Positions 1 through 5,925 are shown, counted from the stretch's first letter. The stretch is 6,806 nucleotides of DNA from Gammaproteobacteria bacterium (GCA_012800475.1 JAAZJF010000283.1:1-6806), one strand, 5' to 3'. Numbers and translations: made by a program. Notes: a model not told the origin generated them from the sequence alone.

Positions 1-306
1 ACTATTTTGCGCATTATTGAAACCGAACAACCCACTGTGCGCCAATTACTGGGTCGTTTAGCTGCAGGCGGTGGTCATTGCACTATGGTGGGTACACCTG
101 AGCAGATTGCCGACAAGATGGAGCATTGGTTTAATAATTCTGGTGCCGATGGTTTTAACTTGATGCCGCCGTCTTTGCCCGAGGGTATTGAGAACTTTGT
201 CGATCACGTGGTGCCTGAACTGCAACAACGTGGCTTATTTCGTACGGAGTATGCAGGCTCGACCTTGCGTGACCATCTAGGGTTAACGCGACCTGATTCC
301 CCCTAG
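1..306 (+). CDS. C-terminal end of a flavin-dependent NtaA/SnaA/DszA-type monooxygenase (partial)
   Basis: Only the last 101 codons are present; the frame is open from base 1 and the 5' part lies outside the window. The fragment contains VGTPEQIADKMEHWF, then GADGFNLMPP, then FVDHVVPELQQRGLFRTEY and a closing TLRDHLGL. These blocks are characteristic of the C-terminus of the two-component, FMNH2-dependent NtaA/SnaA/SoxA/DszA group of the luciferase-like (LLM) superfamily. Such enzymes are cytosolic and use reduced flavin from a partner reductase to oxidise sulfur compounds, aminopolycarboxylates or similar substrates; the substrate cannot be read from this part. A TTG at base 7 is internal, not a start. 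The 78 nt to the next gene show no convincing terminator. Family assignment is firm, exact function unknown. Confidence 0.88.
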   Translation, partial: TILRIIETEQPTVRQLLGRLAAGGGHCTMVGTPEQIADKMEHWFNNSGADGFNLMPPSLPEGIENFVDHVVPELQQRGLFRTEYAGSTLRDHLGLTRPDSP

Positions 307-384
307 ATCAGTGACTGAGCCGTCGTGAACACGCATGGGATAAGCACACAATCCAGACGCATAGAATAATAGGATGCTTATGCC

Positions 385-1434
385 ATGCTTAAAAAACGCG
401 CGTTTAAGAGTCTCAATCTGCTGATTTTGCTGGTCATCGTGCTCGTCGGGGTACGCCTCGCTTTACCCAGTTGGGTGAAGAACTATTTAAATGATCAGCT
501 GGCTGCCATGGGTGAATATCAAGGTCATATTGCTGATGTGGATATTGCCTTATGGCGCGGTGCTTATGTGATTCATGAGCTCAATATCGTGAAAACCAGT
601 GAGAAGGTTCCTGTGCCTTTTTTTGAGGCGCGCAGTATTGATTTATCAATCAGTTGGCGCGCTTTATGGGCGGGTCAAGTGGTGGCTGATGTGGAGTTTA
701 GTCGCCCTGAATTGCACTTTGTGGATGGTGAAAACAGCCAATCACAATCGGGCTCAGGCACGGACTGGCAAGCCGCTTTGCAGCAATTAGTACCGATTAG
801 AATTGATCAGCTTGTTTTGCATGATGGCATTGTGCATTTTCACAATTTTAAATCGGATCCGAATGTGCATTTGTTGTTCACTGAGCTTAATGGTGCATTT
901 ACCAACCTCAGTAATGCCGATCGCAGCCAAGATGCTGTGCCCGCCGATTTTAATGTAACCGGCTTGTTATTTGAAAATGCCCGCGCCAGCATGCAAGGCC
1001 AGCTGGATCCGCTGGGTGATTTTCGCGATTTTGTCATCCATTTAAAAATCAATGATATCGACCTGCGCCATATTAATAATCTGACCGAAGCTTACGCTTA
1101 CTTTAACTTTGAGTCGGGTCTGGGGGATTTTATTATGGAACTGGAAGCGGTGGATGGTCAGATGAAGGGGTATGCTAAGCCGATTTTGGATAATGTGGTG
1201 ATTTTTGATTTGCAAAAAGATCTGGACGACGGTGTGTTCAGTGCTGCATGGCAAGCGGTGGTGGGCGCTTTGGGCCGCGTGTTTCGTAATCAGCCTAAAG
1301 ATCGCATAGCCTCACAAATTGAGATCAGCGGCAGTTTAGATCAAAAAAATATCAGTGTTTGGCAAACCTTTATATCGATTTTGCGCAATGCGTTTGTCGA
1401 AGCTTACGAAGCACGTTTTGGACGTGAATCATAA
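385..1434 (+). CDS. DUF748 domain protein (AsmA-like envelope protein)
   Basis: This 349-residue protein has a basic N-terminus (MLKKRAFK) followed by one hydrophobic segment at about residues 10-28. That predicts a signal anchor with the remainder in the periplasm. The body is rich in beta-forming stretches, with blocks such as DVDIALWRGAYVIHELNI (52-69), ARSIDLSISWRALWAGQVV (82-100) and RPELHFVDGE (107-116), the pattern of DUF748 proteins, which belong to the AsmA-like/TamB-like superfamily. Members of that superfamily are linked to outer-membrane assembly or lipid transport, but DUF748 itself has no firm biochemical role, so function is inferred only at superfamily level. AGGA at 371-374 lies 10 nt before the ATG. 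The gene starts a likely three-gene operon, its stop lying 10 nt before the next start. Confidence 0.8.
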   Translation: MLKKRAFKSLNLLILLVIVLVGVRLALPSWVKNYLNDQLAAMGEYQGHIADVDIALWRGAYVIHELNIVKTSEKVPVPFFEARSIDLSISWRALWAGQVVADVEFSRPELHFVDGENSQSQSGSGTDWQAALQQLVPIRIDQLVLHDGIVHFHNFKSDPNVHLLFTELNGAFTNLSNADRSQDAVPADFNVTGLLFENARASMQGQLDPLGDFRDFVIHLKINDIDLRHINNLTEAYAYFNFESGLGDFIMELEAVDGQMKGYAKPILDNVVIFDLQKDLDDGVFSAAWQAVVGALGRVFRNQPKDRIASQIEISGSLDQKNISVWQTFISILRNAFVEAYEARFGRES

Positions 1435-1444
1435 TGAGTAGAGT

Positions 1445-2182
1445 ATGAGAAATCACACCGCCGTACCCGCTGAGCCAGTGGATGATTTTATTGCACCACA
1501 CTGCGCTGATGTGGTGCGGATTGTGTATCAAGACGACGATATTTTGTTGATCAACAAACCCAGTGGTTTATTGAGTTTGTCGGGTAAAAATCCACGCAAT
1601 TGGGATTCAGTGCATCATCGCTTAGTGCATGGACAAGCCGGTGTGACGCCCGCTTTCCCGCAGGCTAAGTTGCCGCACCGCTTAGATTTTGGTACGTCCG
1701 GCATTATGGTTGTGGGGTTGCACGCGCAGGCAGCGCAGCATCTGAATCAGCAGTTTCAAGCGCGTAGCGTGATGAAGCGTTATTGGGCTGTTTTAGCCGG
1801 TTGGTTAGCCGAAGATCAGGGGCAGATCAGTGCACCCATTGCCAAAGATAAGCTGCAGTTTCCCAAGGTTAAAATCTGCCAGCACAGTGGCAAAGCGGCG
1901 GTCAGTGAGTATCACGTCGTGCAGCGTCTTGAGCAGCCTCGGCGCACTGTGGTGCAGTTTAATCCGCTGACGGGGCGCACCCATCAATTGCGCATTCATA
2001 GCTTATGGATGGGGCATCCTATTTTAGGCTGTGATTTATACAGTAACGCGCACAGTGAGCAGCAGGCCGAGCGTTTGTTGTTACACGCCAGTGATTTATA
2101 TTTGACTCATCCAAGACATCACACCGCTGTGCATGGGCATTGTCCGTGTCCTTTTGCCGAGCTGAATGTTGGCGGGTTATGA
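1445..2182 (+). CDS. RluA-family RNA pseudouridine synthase
   Basis: This 245-residue enzyme would isomerise specific uridines to pseudouridine in rRNA or tRNA. It carries the family core: DDILLINKPSGLLSLSG (31-47), the catalytic motif HRLDFGTSG (78-86) with D81 as the nucleophilic aspartate, and LTGRTHQLRIH (175-185) plus GHPILGCDLY (190-199). There is no N-terminal S4 domain, as in RluA and TruC and unlike RluC/RluD. The motif after the KP signature reads LLSLSG rather than the LLSVPG of classical RluA as I recall it, so I do not assign the symbol rluA; the target base (23S, tRNA or other) is open. The ATG follows the DUF748 stop by 10 nt with only a weak purine-rich ribosome site. The stop overlaps the start of rsuA by 4 nt, suggesting translational coupling. 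Confidence 0.9.
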   Translation: MRNHTAVPAEPVDDFIAPHCADVVRIVYQDDDILLINKPSGLLSLSGKNPRNWDSVHHRLVHGQAGVTPAFPQAKLPHRLDFGTSGIMVVGLHAQAAQHLNQQFQARSVMKRYWAVLAGWLAEDQGQISAPIAKDKLQFPKVKICQHSGKAAVSEYHVVQRLEQPRRTVVQFNPLTGRTHQLRIHSLWMGHPILGCDLYSNAHSEQQAERLLLHASDLYLTHPRHHTAVHGHCPCPFAELNVGGL

Positions 2183-2898
2183 AATCAACCACACATCGAC
2201 TGGATCGCTTTATCAGCCAAAACAGTGGGGTTAAATTATCTGATGTACGTCTGCTATTGGCGCAAAAGCGTATTCTAGTGGATGGCCAGATTGCCCAGTC
2301 CATCCAGCAAAAAATCACACAATTTACCCAGGTGATGCTCGATGGGCAGTGCTTACAAAATAACCAAGCCGCCTATGTACTGCTGCATAAACCGCAAGGT
2401 GTAGTCAGTGCCACGCAGGACTCACAGCACACCACAGTGCTGGATTTAATCGAGCATCCGCAAAAAAGTGAGCTGCATATTGTTGGGCGTCTTGACTTGA
2501 ATACCACGGGATTGGTGCTGTTGACCAATGATGGTGCGTGGTCGCGTCAGGTCAGTTTGCCGCAAACAAGGCTGGTAAAAACCTATGACGTGCAATTGGC
2601 TCAGCCGGTGGGCGCGCAATATGCGGCCGTGTTTGCGCAGGGCATTTATTTTGCCTATGAAAACATCACGACACAGCCTGCACAGCTGGAGATTCTATCG
2701 GCTCACCGTGTGCGCTTATCTTTGGTTGAAGGTAAGTATCATCAGGTCAAGCGCATGTTTGGTTACTTTCAAAATCAAGTCCTGCAATTGCATCGCGTAT
2801 CAGTCGGGCCACTGACTTTAGCAGGGCTGGCCGTAGGGCAGAGTCGAGCATTGACTGCTCAAGAACTAGCCACTATGGATCGCTATCTCAACAGCTAA
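2179..2898 (+). CDS. rsuA: 16S rRNA pseudouridine(516) synthase RsuA
   Basis: The 239-residue product (E. coli RsuA has 231) starts with an S4 RNA-binding domain (HRLDRFISQNSG through RILVDGQ, residues about 6-37). The synthase core follows: YVLLHKPQGVVSAT (66-79), GRLDLNTTGLVLLTNDG (103-119) with catalytic D106, KTYDV (134-138) and EGKYHQVKRMF (184-194). The S4 domain and the GRLD-x-x-TTGLVL motif define the RsuA/RluB/RluE/RluF family, and the length, the block order and the EG-x-YHQVKRMF motif fit RsuA best. RsuA modifies U516 of 16S rRNA. I chose the ATG at 2179, not the in-frame ATG at 2140, because 2179 gives a proper S4 N-terminus and an ATGA overlap with the preceding gene; the extra 13 residues would be coded inside that gene and look unlike the family. 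Confidence 0.92.
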   Translation: MKSTTHRLDRFISQNSGVKLSDVRLLLAQKRILVDGQIAQSIQQKITQFTQVMLDGQCLQNNQAAYVLLHKPQGVVSATQDSQHTTVLDLIEHPQKSELHIVGRLDLNTTGLVLLTNDGAWSRQVSLPQTRLVKTYDVQLAQPVGAQYAAVFAQGIYFAYENITTQPAQLEILSAHRVRLSLVEGKYHQVKRMFGYFQNQVLQLHRVSVGPLTLAGLAVGQSRALTAQELATMDRYLNS

Positions 2899-2963
2899 GC
2901 GGCACTGTCAGTGATTAGACTGAATGGCTGTGTGCGACTTAAACGAGTGAGCTGTGTAGGCGA

Positions 2964-3989
2964 TTACATCTGCCAGCGTTTTTTCATTAAGACATAGGCA
3001 AAGCCCAGCATCAGCAGCCCCAGCACCCATAAATACATCCAGCTCAATGACAGCTGAGTTAAAGTTTGATCTTCGAGCACGATAAAACGCAGTGGCTCAT
3101 ACAGCTGATAAGAAGGTAAAAAGGGTGCGATGCTGGTGAGTTTTTGCGATACATCGGCCATGGCGGAAGGTAAGAGGTGGGGTAAATAAACGATCACACC
3201 TAAGGTTCGAGCCGTGGCTTGATTGCGGCAGAGAAAACCTAAGAAAACGCCATAAGCACTAAAACAAAAGCTACCCGCCAAAATTAATACAAAGTAACTG
3301 AGCAGGTGTACTGGCCACACGTTGCTTAGCAGATGCAGCAGCCCTGTCGCACAGAGGATCAACACCATCCCCAGAATTAATTTAGCAGTCAGCCATTGGA
3401 TTTCGTGAATGGGTGTTTGTAGCAGTCCGAGCAGCAGTTTTTTCTCTTTTTCTTCAGCAATTTGCGCCGGCAGAATAATAAAGCCCACTAGCAAAATCAC
3501 CATCAACACCCATGTGGGCAAGGTTTCTTGCTGCATATCGACCGCGTAAAGGGCTTTAACCTCAGACACCCAGTTGGGCGGCGCCCCTTCGATGGCTTTT
3601 TGCAGTGCAGCAAAACTTTGCACTAGGGCAATGGTATGCACGGACTCTTTTTTCAGTACCAGTAAAGTGAGCCCGTCAGGTTGTGCGCTATCGCTGCTCA
3701 GTAGGCCATCGATGGTGCGCTCTTTTAATAAGCTTAATCCCTGCGCCTGATCCGCGACCCAAGTGATGGCAAAAGTGTCTTTGGCGGCCAGAATACTGTC
3801 GGCAATATGCGGGGCATAGCTGTGATCTTCGAGCATACCAATCTTGATCGCCTCGGTCTGATCATCTGCTTTATCCACCAGATTGAGTGCCACAAAGACA
3901 AAGACTGGAATAAAAAGCACCAGCAGCAGCGTCTTGTTTTTAAAGGCGATGGCCAAATCATTGAGTGCTAACAGCAGCGTGTTTTTCAT
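2964..3989 (-). CDS. ABC-2 type transporter permease
   Basis: This 341-residue membrane protein follows the ABC-2 permease plan. TM1 is at about 20-38, followed by a large extracytoplasmic loop (about 39-157). After TM2 (158-176) comes the cytoplasmic charged segment IAEEKEKKLLLGLLQTPI (177-194), which matches the conserved E-x-E-K-x-x-x-L-x-x-L-L-x-T/S-P motif of NatB-like and multidrug-type permeases. Further helices lie at about 203-222, 228-250, 262-280 and 316-335. It should form the membrane half of an exporter with the ATPase encoded just upstream. Its start overlaps the ATPase stop by 4 nt (ATGA), so the two are co-translated. The substrate cannot be inferred; NatAB, antibiotic or lipid exporters are all possible. 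No accessory gene such as a nos cluster or a lantibiotic cluster is adjacent. Confidence 0.88.
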   Translation of the reverse strand: MKNTLLLALNDLAIAFKNKTLLLVLFIPVFVFVALNLVDKADDQTEAIKIGMLEDHSYAPHIADSILAAKDTFAITWVADQAQGLSLLKERTIDGLLSSDSAQPDGLTLLVLKKESVHTIALVQSFAALQKAIEGAPPNWVSEVKALYAVDMQQETLPTWVLMVILLVGFIILPAQIAEEKEKKLLLGLLQTPIHEIQWLTAKLILGMVLILCATGLLHLLSNVWPVHLLSYFVLILAGSFCFSAYGVFLGFLCRNQATARTLGVIVYLPHLLPSAMADVSQKLTSIAPFLPSYQLYEPLRFIVLEDQTLTQLSLSWMYLWVLGLLMLGFAYVLMKKRWQM

Positions 3990-4669
3990 AAGGCATACAG
4001 CTCTTGATGGATGGTCGACTCGAAGTACTCGGCAGGTGAGCCATCAAAAATCACTTGGCCGTTGTGCAGCACCATAATACGCGTTGCCAGATTTTTGATT
4101 TCCTCTGGTCGATGAGAGGTGAAGAGTATGGTTTGCCCCGCCTGATGCATGGTATTGAGGATGCGATAGATTTCTCGGGTGGTTTCAAAATCCAGCCCTG
4201 AGGTCGGCTCGTCGAGCAATAATATCGATGGGTTCGCCAGCAGCGCACGACCAATACTCACACGTTGTTTTAAACCTTTGGAGAGTGATTGCACTTGGGC
4301 TTTACGAAAGCGCGCAAGATTGAGCTCTTGCAGTACGTCTTCCACTCTGGATAGGGGCGTGCGTGCAAGTCGCGCGAATAGTTTTAGATTGTATTGCACA
4401 GAGAAAAAATCGAAGAGGTTAGGGTCTTCAGGGATAAAACCCATCTTCTTGACCACGGCTTTTCTGTTGCGCAGATCCATACCGTCAATGGTGACATGGC
4501 CGCTGTCAGGAATAATCCAGTTGGCGAGCATTTTTAGCAATGTGGATTTACCCGCACCATTGTGACCGACAATAGCGATCAGTTCGCCTTGCTCAACACT
4601 AAAACTGGTGGGGTGAAGACCGCGGGTCTGACTATAAAGTTTGGTTAGATTGCTAACTTGCAGCTGCAT
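3986..4669 (-). CDS. ABC transporter ATP-binding protein
   Basis: The 227-residue protein is a single nucleotide-binding domain. It shows Walker A GHNGAGKST (35-43), the signature LSKGLKQRV (129-137), Walker B with D-loop ILLLDEPTSGLD (149-160) and the switch histidine H186 in LFTSHRPEEI. The Q-loop position reads GFIPEDPNLFDF (77-88) with Glu where many NBDs have Gln, a substitution that is common in the NatA/DrrA/CcmA-like exporters paired with ABC-2 permeases. It powers export through the permease encoded immediately downstream. The start ATG has only a weak Shine-Dalgarno (AAGATCGAG), and the 8-nt inverted repeat at 4671-4721 abuts it. Substrate unknown. Confidence 0.93.
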   Translation of the reverse strand: MQLQVSNLTKLYSQTRGLHPTSFSVEQGELIAIVGHNGAGKSTLLKMLANWIIPDSGHVTIDGMDLRNRKAVVKKMGFIPEDPNLFDFFSVQYNLKLFARLARTPLSRVEDVLQELNLARFRKAQVQSLSKGLKQRVSIGRALLANPSILLLDEPTSGLDFETTREIYRILNTMHQAGQTILFTSHRPEEIKNLATRIMVLHNGQVIFDGSPAEYFESTIHQELYAL

Positions 4670-4670
4670 A

Positions 4671-4721
4671 GTGAAACTCGATCTTGAGTAAGCTTTGAAG
4701 TGAGAGAGAACCCAGTTTCAC
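4671..4721 (-). repeat. Inverted repeat in the leader of the ABC operon
   Basis: GTGAAACT (4671-4678) and AGTTTCAC (4714-4721) form a perfect 8-bp inverted repeat with a 35-nt spacer. In the minus-strand transcript the second arm ends one base before the AUG of the ABC ATPase gene, so the stem would cover the area immediately before the start codon. The arms could equally be two half-sites for a repressor, though 43 nt between arm centres is wide for one dimer. Seen directly; the role is a guess, and an 8-bp match in about 130 nt may be chance. Confidence 0.35.
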
Positions 4722-4797
4722 ACTTTAGAGCAAAAAGAGGTGGCTTGATTGCGCTGGATAGCGGCTGTATCAACCGATAAAGGCGGGTTCAAGACAT

Positions 4798-4843
4798 AAA
4801 AAAAGCATGCATGACTGGCCAAAACCAAACATGCATGCTTTTT
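4798..4843 (-). terminator. Intrinsic terminator of the 18-codon peptide unit
   Basis: GCATGCATG (4805-4813) pairs perfectly with CATGCATGC (4830-4838) around a 16-nt loop, and A/T runs on both sides lengthen the stem (4800-4804 with 4839-4843). Read on the minus strand, the hairpin is followed by seven T residues (complement of 4798-4804). It lies 7 nt past the stop codon at 4851. On the plus strand it is followed by five T, so it may work both ways. It lies upstream of the ABC operon start, so it cannot be that operon's own end; the only gene it closes is the small minus-strand ORF. Confidence 0.85.
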
Positions 4844-4850
4844 AAGTCAG

Positions 4851-4907
4851 TTAAATTATTTTAACAATGACAATCACTAGAATAACAACCAATAGGGCAG
4901 TAACCAT
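4851..4907 (-). CDS. 18-residue hydrophobic membrane micropeptide (type I toxin-like)
   Basis: Reading the minus strand from 4907 gives MVTALLVVILVIVIVKII and a TAA stop. Every residue but Thr3 and Lys16 is nonpolar, which predicts one short membrane-spanning helix. Translation is well supported: GAGGAG (complement of 4914-4919) sits 6 nt before the ATG, the best ribosome site in the window. A promoter lies about 130 nt upstream and an intrinsic terminator follows the stop by 7 nt, so this is a complete monocistronic unit of about 240 nt. The length and composition resemble Ibs toxins of E. coli (18-19 residues, Sib antisense-controlled) and, more loosely, TisB and ShoB. A regulatory micropeptide acting on a membrane complex is an equal possibility. 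I recognise no exact family, and no antisense antitoxin RNA could be placed. Real gene: likely; function: unknown. Confidence 0.62.
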   Translation of the reverse strand: MVTALLVVILVIVIVKII

Positions 4908-4913
4908 GATGAG

Positions 4914-4919
4914 CTCCTC
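4914..4919 (-). promoter_or_regulatory. Strong Shine-Dalgarno of the micropeptide
   Basis: The minus strand reads GAGGAG then CTCATC then ATG, a six-base match to the anti-Shine-Dalgarno with 6-nt spacing. It decides both the strand and the start of the 18-codon ORF. It lies 7 nt downstream of a stable hairpin (4927-4949), leaving the site itself single-stranded in the simplest fold. Confidence 0.75.
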
Positions 4920-4926
4920 GTATGTT

Positions 4927-4949
4927 CACGCACTGATAGCAGTTGCGTG
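4927..4949 (-). promoter_or_regulatory. Leader hairpin next to the micropeptide ribosome site
   Basis: On the minus strand CACGC-A-ACTG, loop CTAT, then CAGT-GCGTG folds into a 9-bp stem with a single bulged A and a four-base loop. It ends 7 nt before the GAGGAG ribosome site. The position suggests a structural role in the leader mRNA, either keeping the ribosome site open or being the target of a small RNA. The fold was read by eye and no energy was computed. Confidence 0.55.
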
Positions 4950-4993
4950 GTAAGTATGTGCCTAAGGCGTCGGCAATACAGCTTATGGTGTTC

Positions 4994-5020
4994 TAGCCCG
5001 AGTTTGCAGAGGCTAAACTC
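4994..5020 (-). promoter_or_regulatory. Two interlocking helices near the 5' end of the micropeptide leader
   Basis: On the minus strand GAGTTT (complement of 5015-5020) pairs with AAACTC (complement of 5000-5005) around the loop AGCCTCTGC. A second pairing joins TAGCC (complement of 5011-5015) to GGCTA (complement of 4994-4998). The second uses the loop of the first, so the element is either a short H-type pseudoknot or a two-state switch. The same loop shows CCTC, complementary to the GAGG of the downstream ribosome site. All pairings are visible by eye; function is inferred. Confidence 0.4.
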
Positions 5021-5043
5021 TTCTCAAGACAGCATTGGTCGAG

Positions 5044-5073
5044 AGTATAAGCACCGTTGTTAATTGAGGTCAA
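5044..5073 (-). promoter_or_regulatory. Sigma70-type promoter of the micropeptide unit
   Basis: On the minus strand TTGACC (complement of 5068-5073) is followed after 18 nt by TATACT (complement of 5044-5049). These match the -35 and -10 consensus at 5 of 6 and 5 of 6 positions. Transcription should start near 5037, giving a leader of about 130 nt. No LexA-type CTGT-N8-ACAG site is seen around it, so SOS control as for tisB is not supported. This is the best promoter-like sequence I find in the gap. Confidence 0.65.
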
Positions 5074-5320
5074 ACAAAACCCGAGACGGGTGATGTGACG
5101 TGTAAGCGTTGGACCGCTGCTGGTGGCTTAGGTTCGATGCTGAAAAAGCATGGCCTGTGCTGCTCTATTGTTGCGCACTAGAGTCTAGAGTTGATGCTCT
5201 GGTGTCGGGTGTGATGCAGTAGAATTTTCGAAGCTATGACGTATGTGTCAGCTGAGTTAAAAGCCGCTAGAGCGTCAATCTGGCGCCTAATATCGGGCTA
5301 CAATAGCCGTTACTAATCAT
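5074..5320. other. Non-coding stretch between the micropeptide promoter and the b561 gene
   Basis: No ORF here has a ribosome site or recognisable content; the longest small frame (ATG at 5236, 26 codons) lacks a Shine-Dalgarno. Small structures are present: CCCG-AGA-CGGG at 5081-5091, ATGCT-GAAAA-AGCAT at 5137-5151, the dyad TGAC-N6-GTCA at 5237-5250, and GGCTA-CAA-TAGCC at 5296-5308. The last overlaps TACAAT (5299-5304), a possible -10 for the b561 operon that lacks a fair -35. The upstream control region of the b561-yceI operon must lie here, but I cannot fix the promoter. Confidence 0.4.
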
Positions 5321-5334
5321 GGGAGCGTGCTTAT

Positions 5335-5889
5335 ATGCAGTGGCGTAATTCTTCAAATCAGTATGGTGTTGTCAGTGTTGTGCTGCACTGGCTGGTCGCG
5401 GTGGCAATATTGAGCTTGTTTGCTTTGGGTTTGTGGATGACAGATCTGAATTATTACAGTGAGTGGTACCGCACTGCACCGGCTTTGCATAAAAGTATCG
5501 GTGTGACTTTGGCGGCGCTGATGCTGCTGCGCATTGTGTGGCGTGTGGTATCACCGCCGCCGGCTGCGTTGAGTACGCATGCTAAAGCTGAACGTGTGCT
5601 CGCGGGTTTGGCGCATCTGTTTTTATATGTGGGTGTGGTTGTGGTGTTGATGTCAGGGTATTTGATTTCCACCGCGCAAGGTCGTGGTATTAGCGTGTTT
5701 GGTTGGTTTGAGATTCCTGCATGGATAACCGGGTTACCTGAGCAAGCTGATATAGCCGGTGCCGTGCATTTCTTTACGGCCTGGAGCTTAGTGATTGTGG
5801 CGGGATTACATGGGCTGGCTGCATTAAAGCATCATGTTATGGATCGTGATGATACGCTCAAGCGAATTTTTGGCCGTGCGCCTAAGTAA
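5335..5889 (+). CDS. Cytochrome b561 (CybB/YceJ family)
   Basis: The 184-residue protein has four predicted helices at about 14-34, 50-70, 88-112 and 142-163. Its histidines H18, H52, H145 and H159 have the same spacing as the four haem ligands of E. coli CybB (34 between the first pair, 14 between the last). It should bind two b haems in the inner membrane and pass electrons between quinol and a partner; CybB is reported as a superoxide:ubiquinone oxidoreductase, but a YceJ-type role is less defined. The YceI gene follows after 36 nt, the same arrangement as yceJ-yceI in E. coli, which favours the YceJ reading. GGGAG at 5321-5325 is the ribosome site, 9 nt before the ATG. Confidence 0.93.
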   Translation: MQWRNSSNQYGVVSVVLHWLVAVAILSLFALGLWMTDLNYYSEWYRTAPALHKSIGVTLAALMLLRIVWRVVSPPPAALSTHAKAERVLAGLAHLFLYVGVVVVLMSGYLISTAQGRGISVFGWFEIPAWITGLPEQADIAGAVHFFTAWSLVIVAGLHGLAALKHHVMDRDDTLKRIFGRAPK

Positions 5890-5925
5890 TAATGCTGGCG
5901 CGATTGAATCAATTGAGGTGATGTG

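Noticed and set aside
2140..2178. Upstream ATG as the start of RsuA
   Set aside because: The extra 13 residues lie inside the preceding gene, are Cys/Trp-rich and do not fit the S4 N-terminus; ATG 2179 gives the expected start and an ATGA overlap.
2899..2963. Bidirectional terminator expected between the convergent rsuA and ABC permease genes
   Set aside because: Only CACTG-T-CAGTG is visible, whose loop is too small, and no T run follows; no terminator can be supported.
4179..4565. 128-codon plus-strand ORF opposite the ABC ATPase
   Set aside because: It is antisense to a gene with intact Walker A, signature and Walker B motifs, and its Ser/Arg-rich translation has no family character.
4764..4792. 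Promoter for the ABC operon (TTGAAC at 4787-4792 on the minus strand)
   Set aside because: The best -10 candidates at acceptable spacing (TACAGC, GATACA) match poorly; not enough to call.
5024..5035. Leader mini-ORF (Met-Leu-Ser-stop) on the minus strand
   Set aside because: It would begin within about 2 nt of the predicted transcript start with no ribosome site; too short to support.
5036..5060. LexA (SOS) box near the micropeptide promoter, as in tisB
   Set aside because: No CTGT-N8-ACAG pattern is present around the promoter.
5299..5304. TACAAT as -10 of the b561 operon
   Set aside because: A reasonable -10 at a suitable distance from the gene, but no -35 at 16-18 nt; mentioned only as a possibility.
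5236..5316. 26-codon plus-strand ORF before the b561 gene
   Set aside because: No Shine-Dalgarno, no recognisable composition, and it overlaps the presumed control region.
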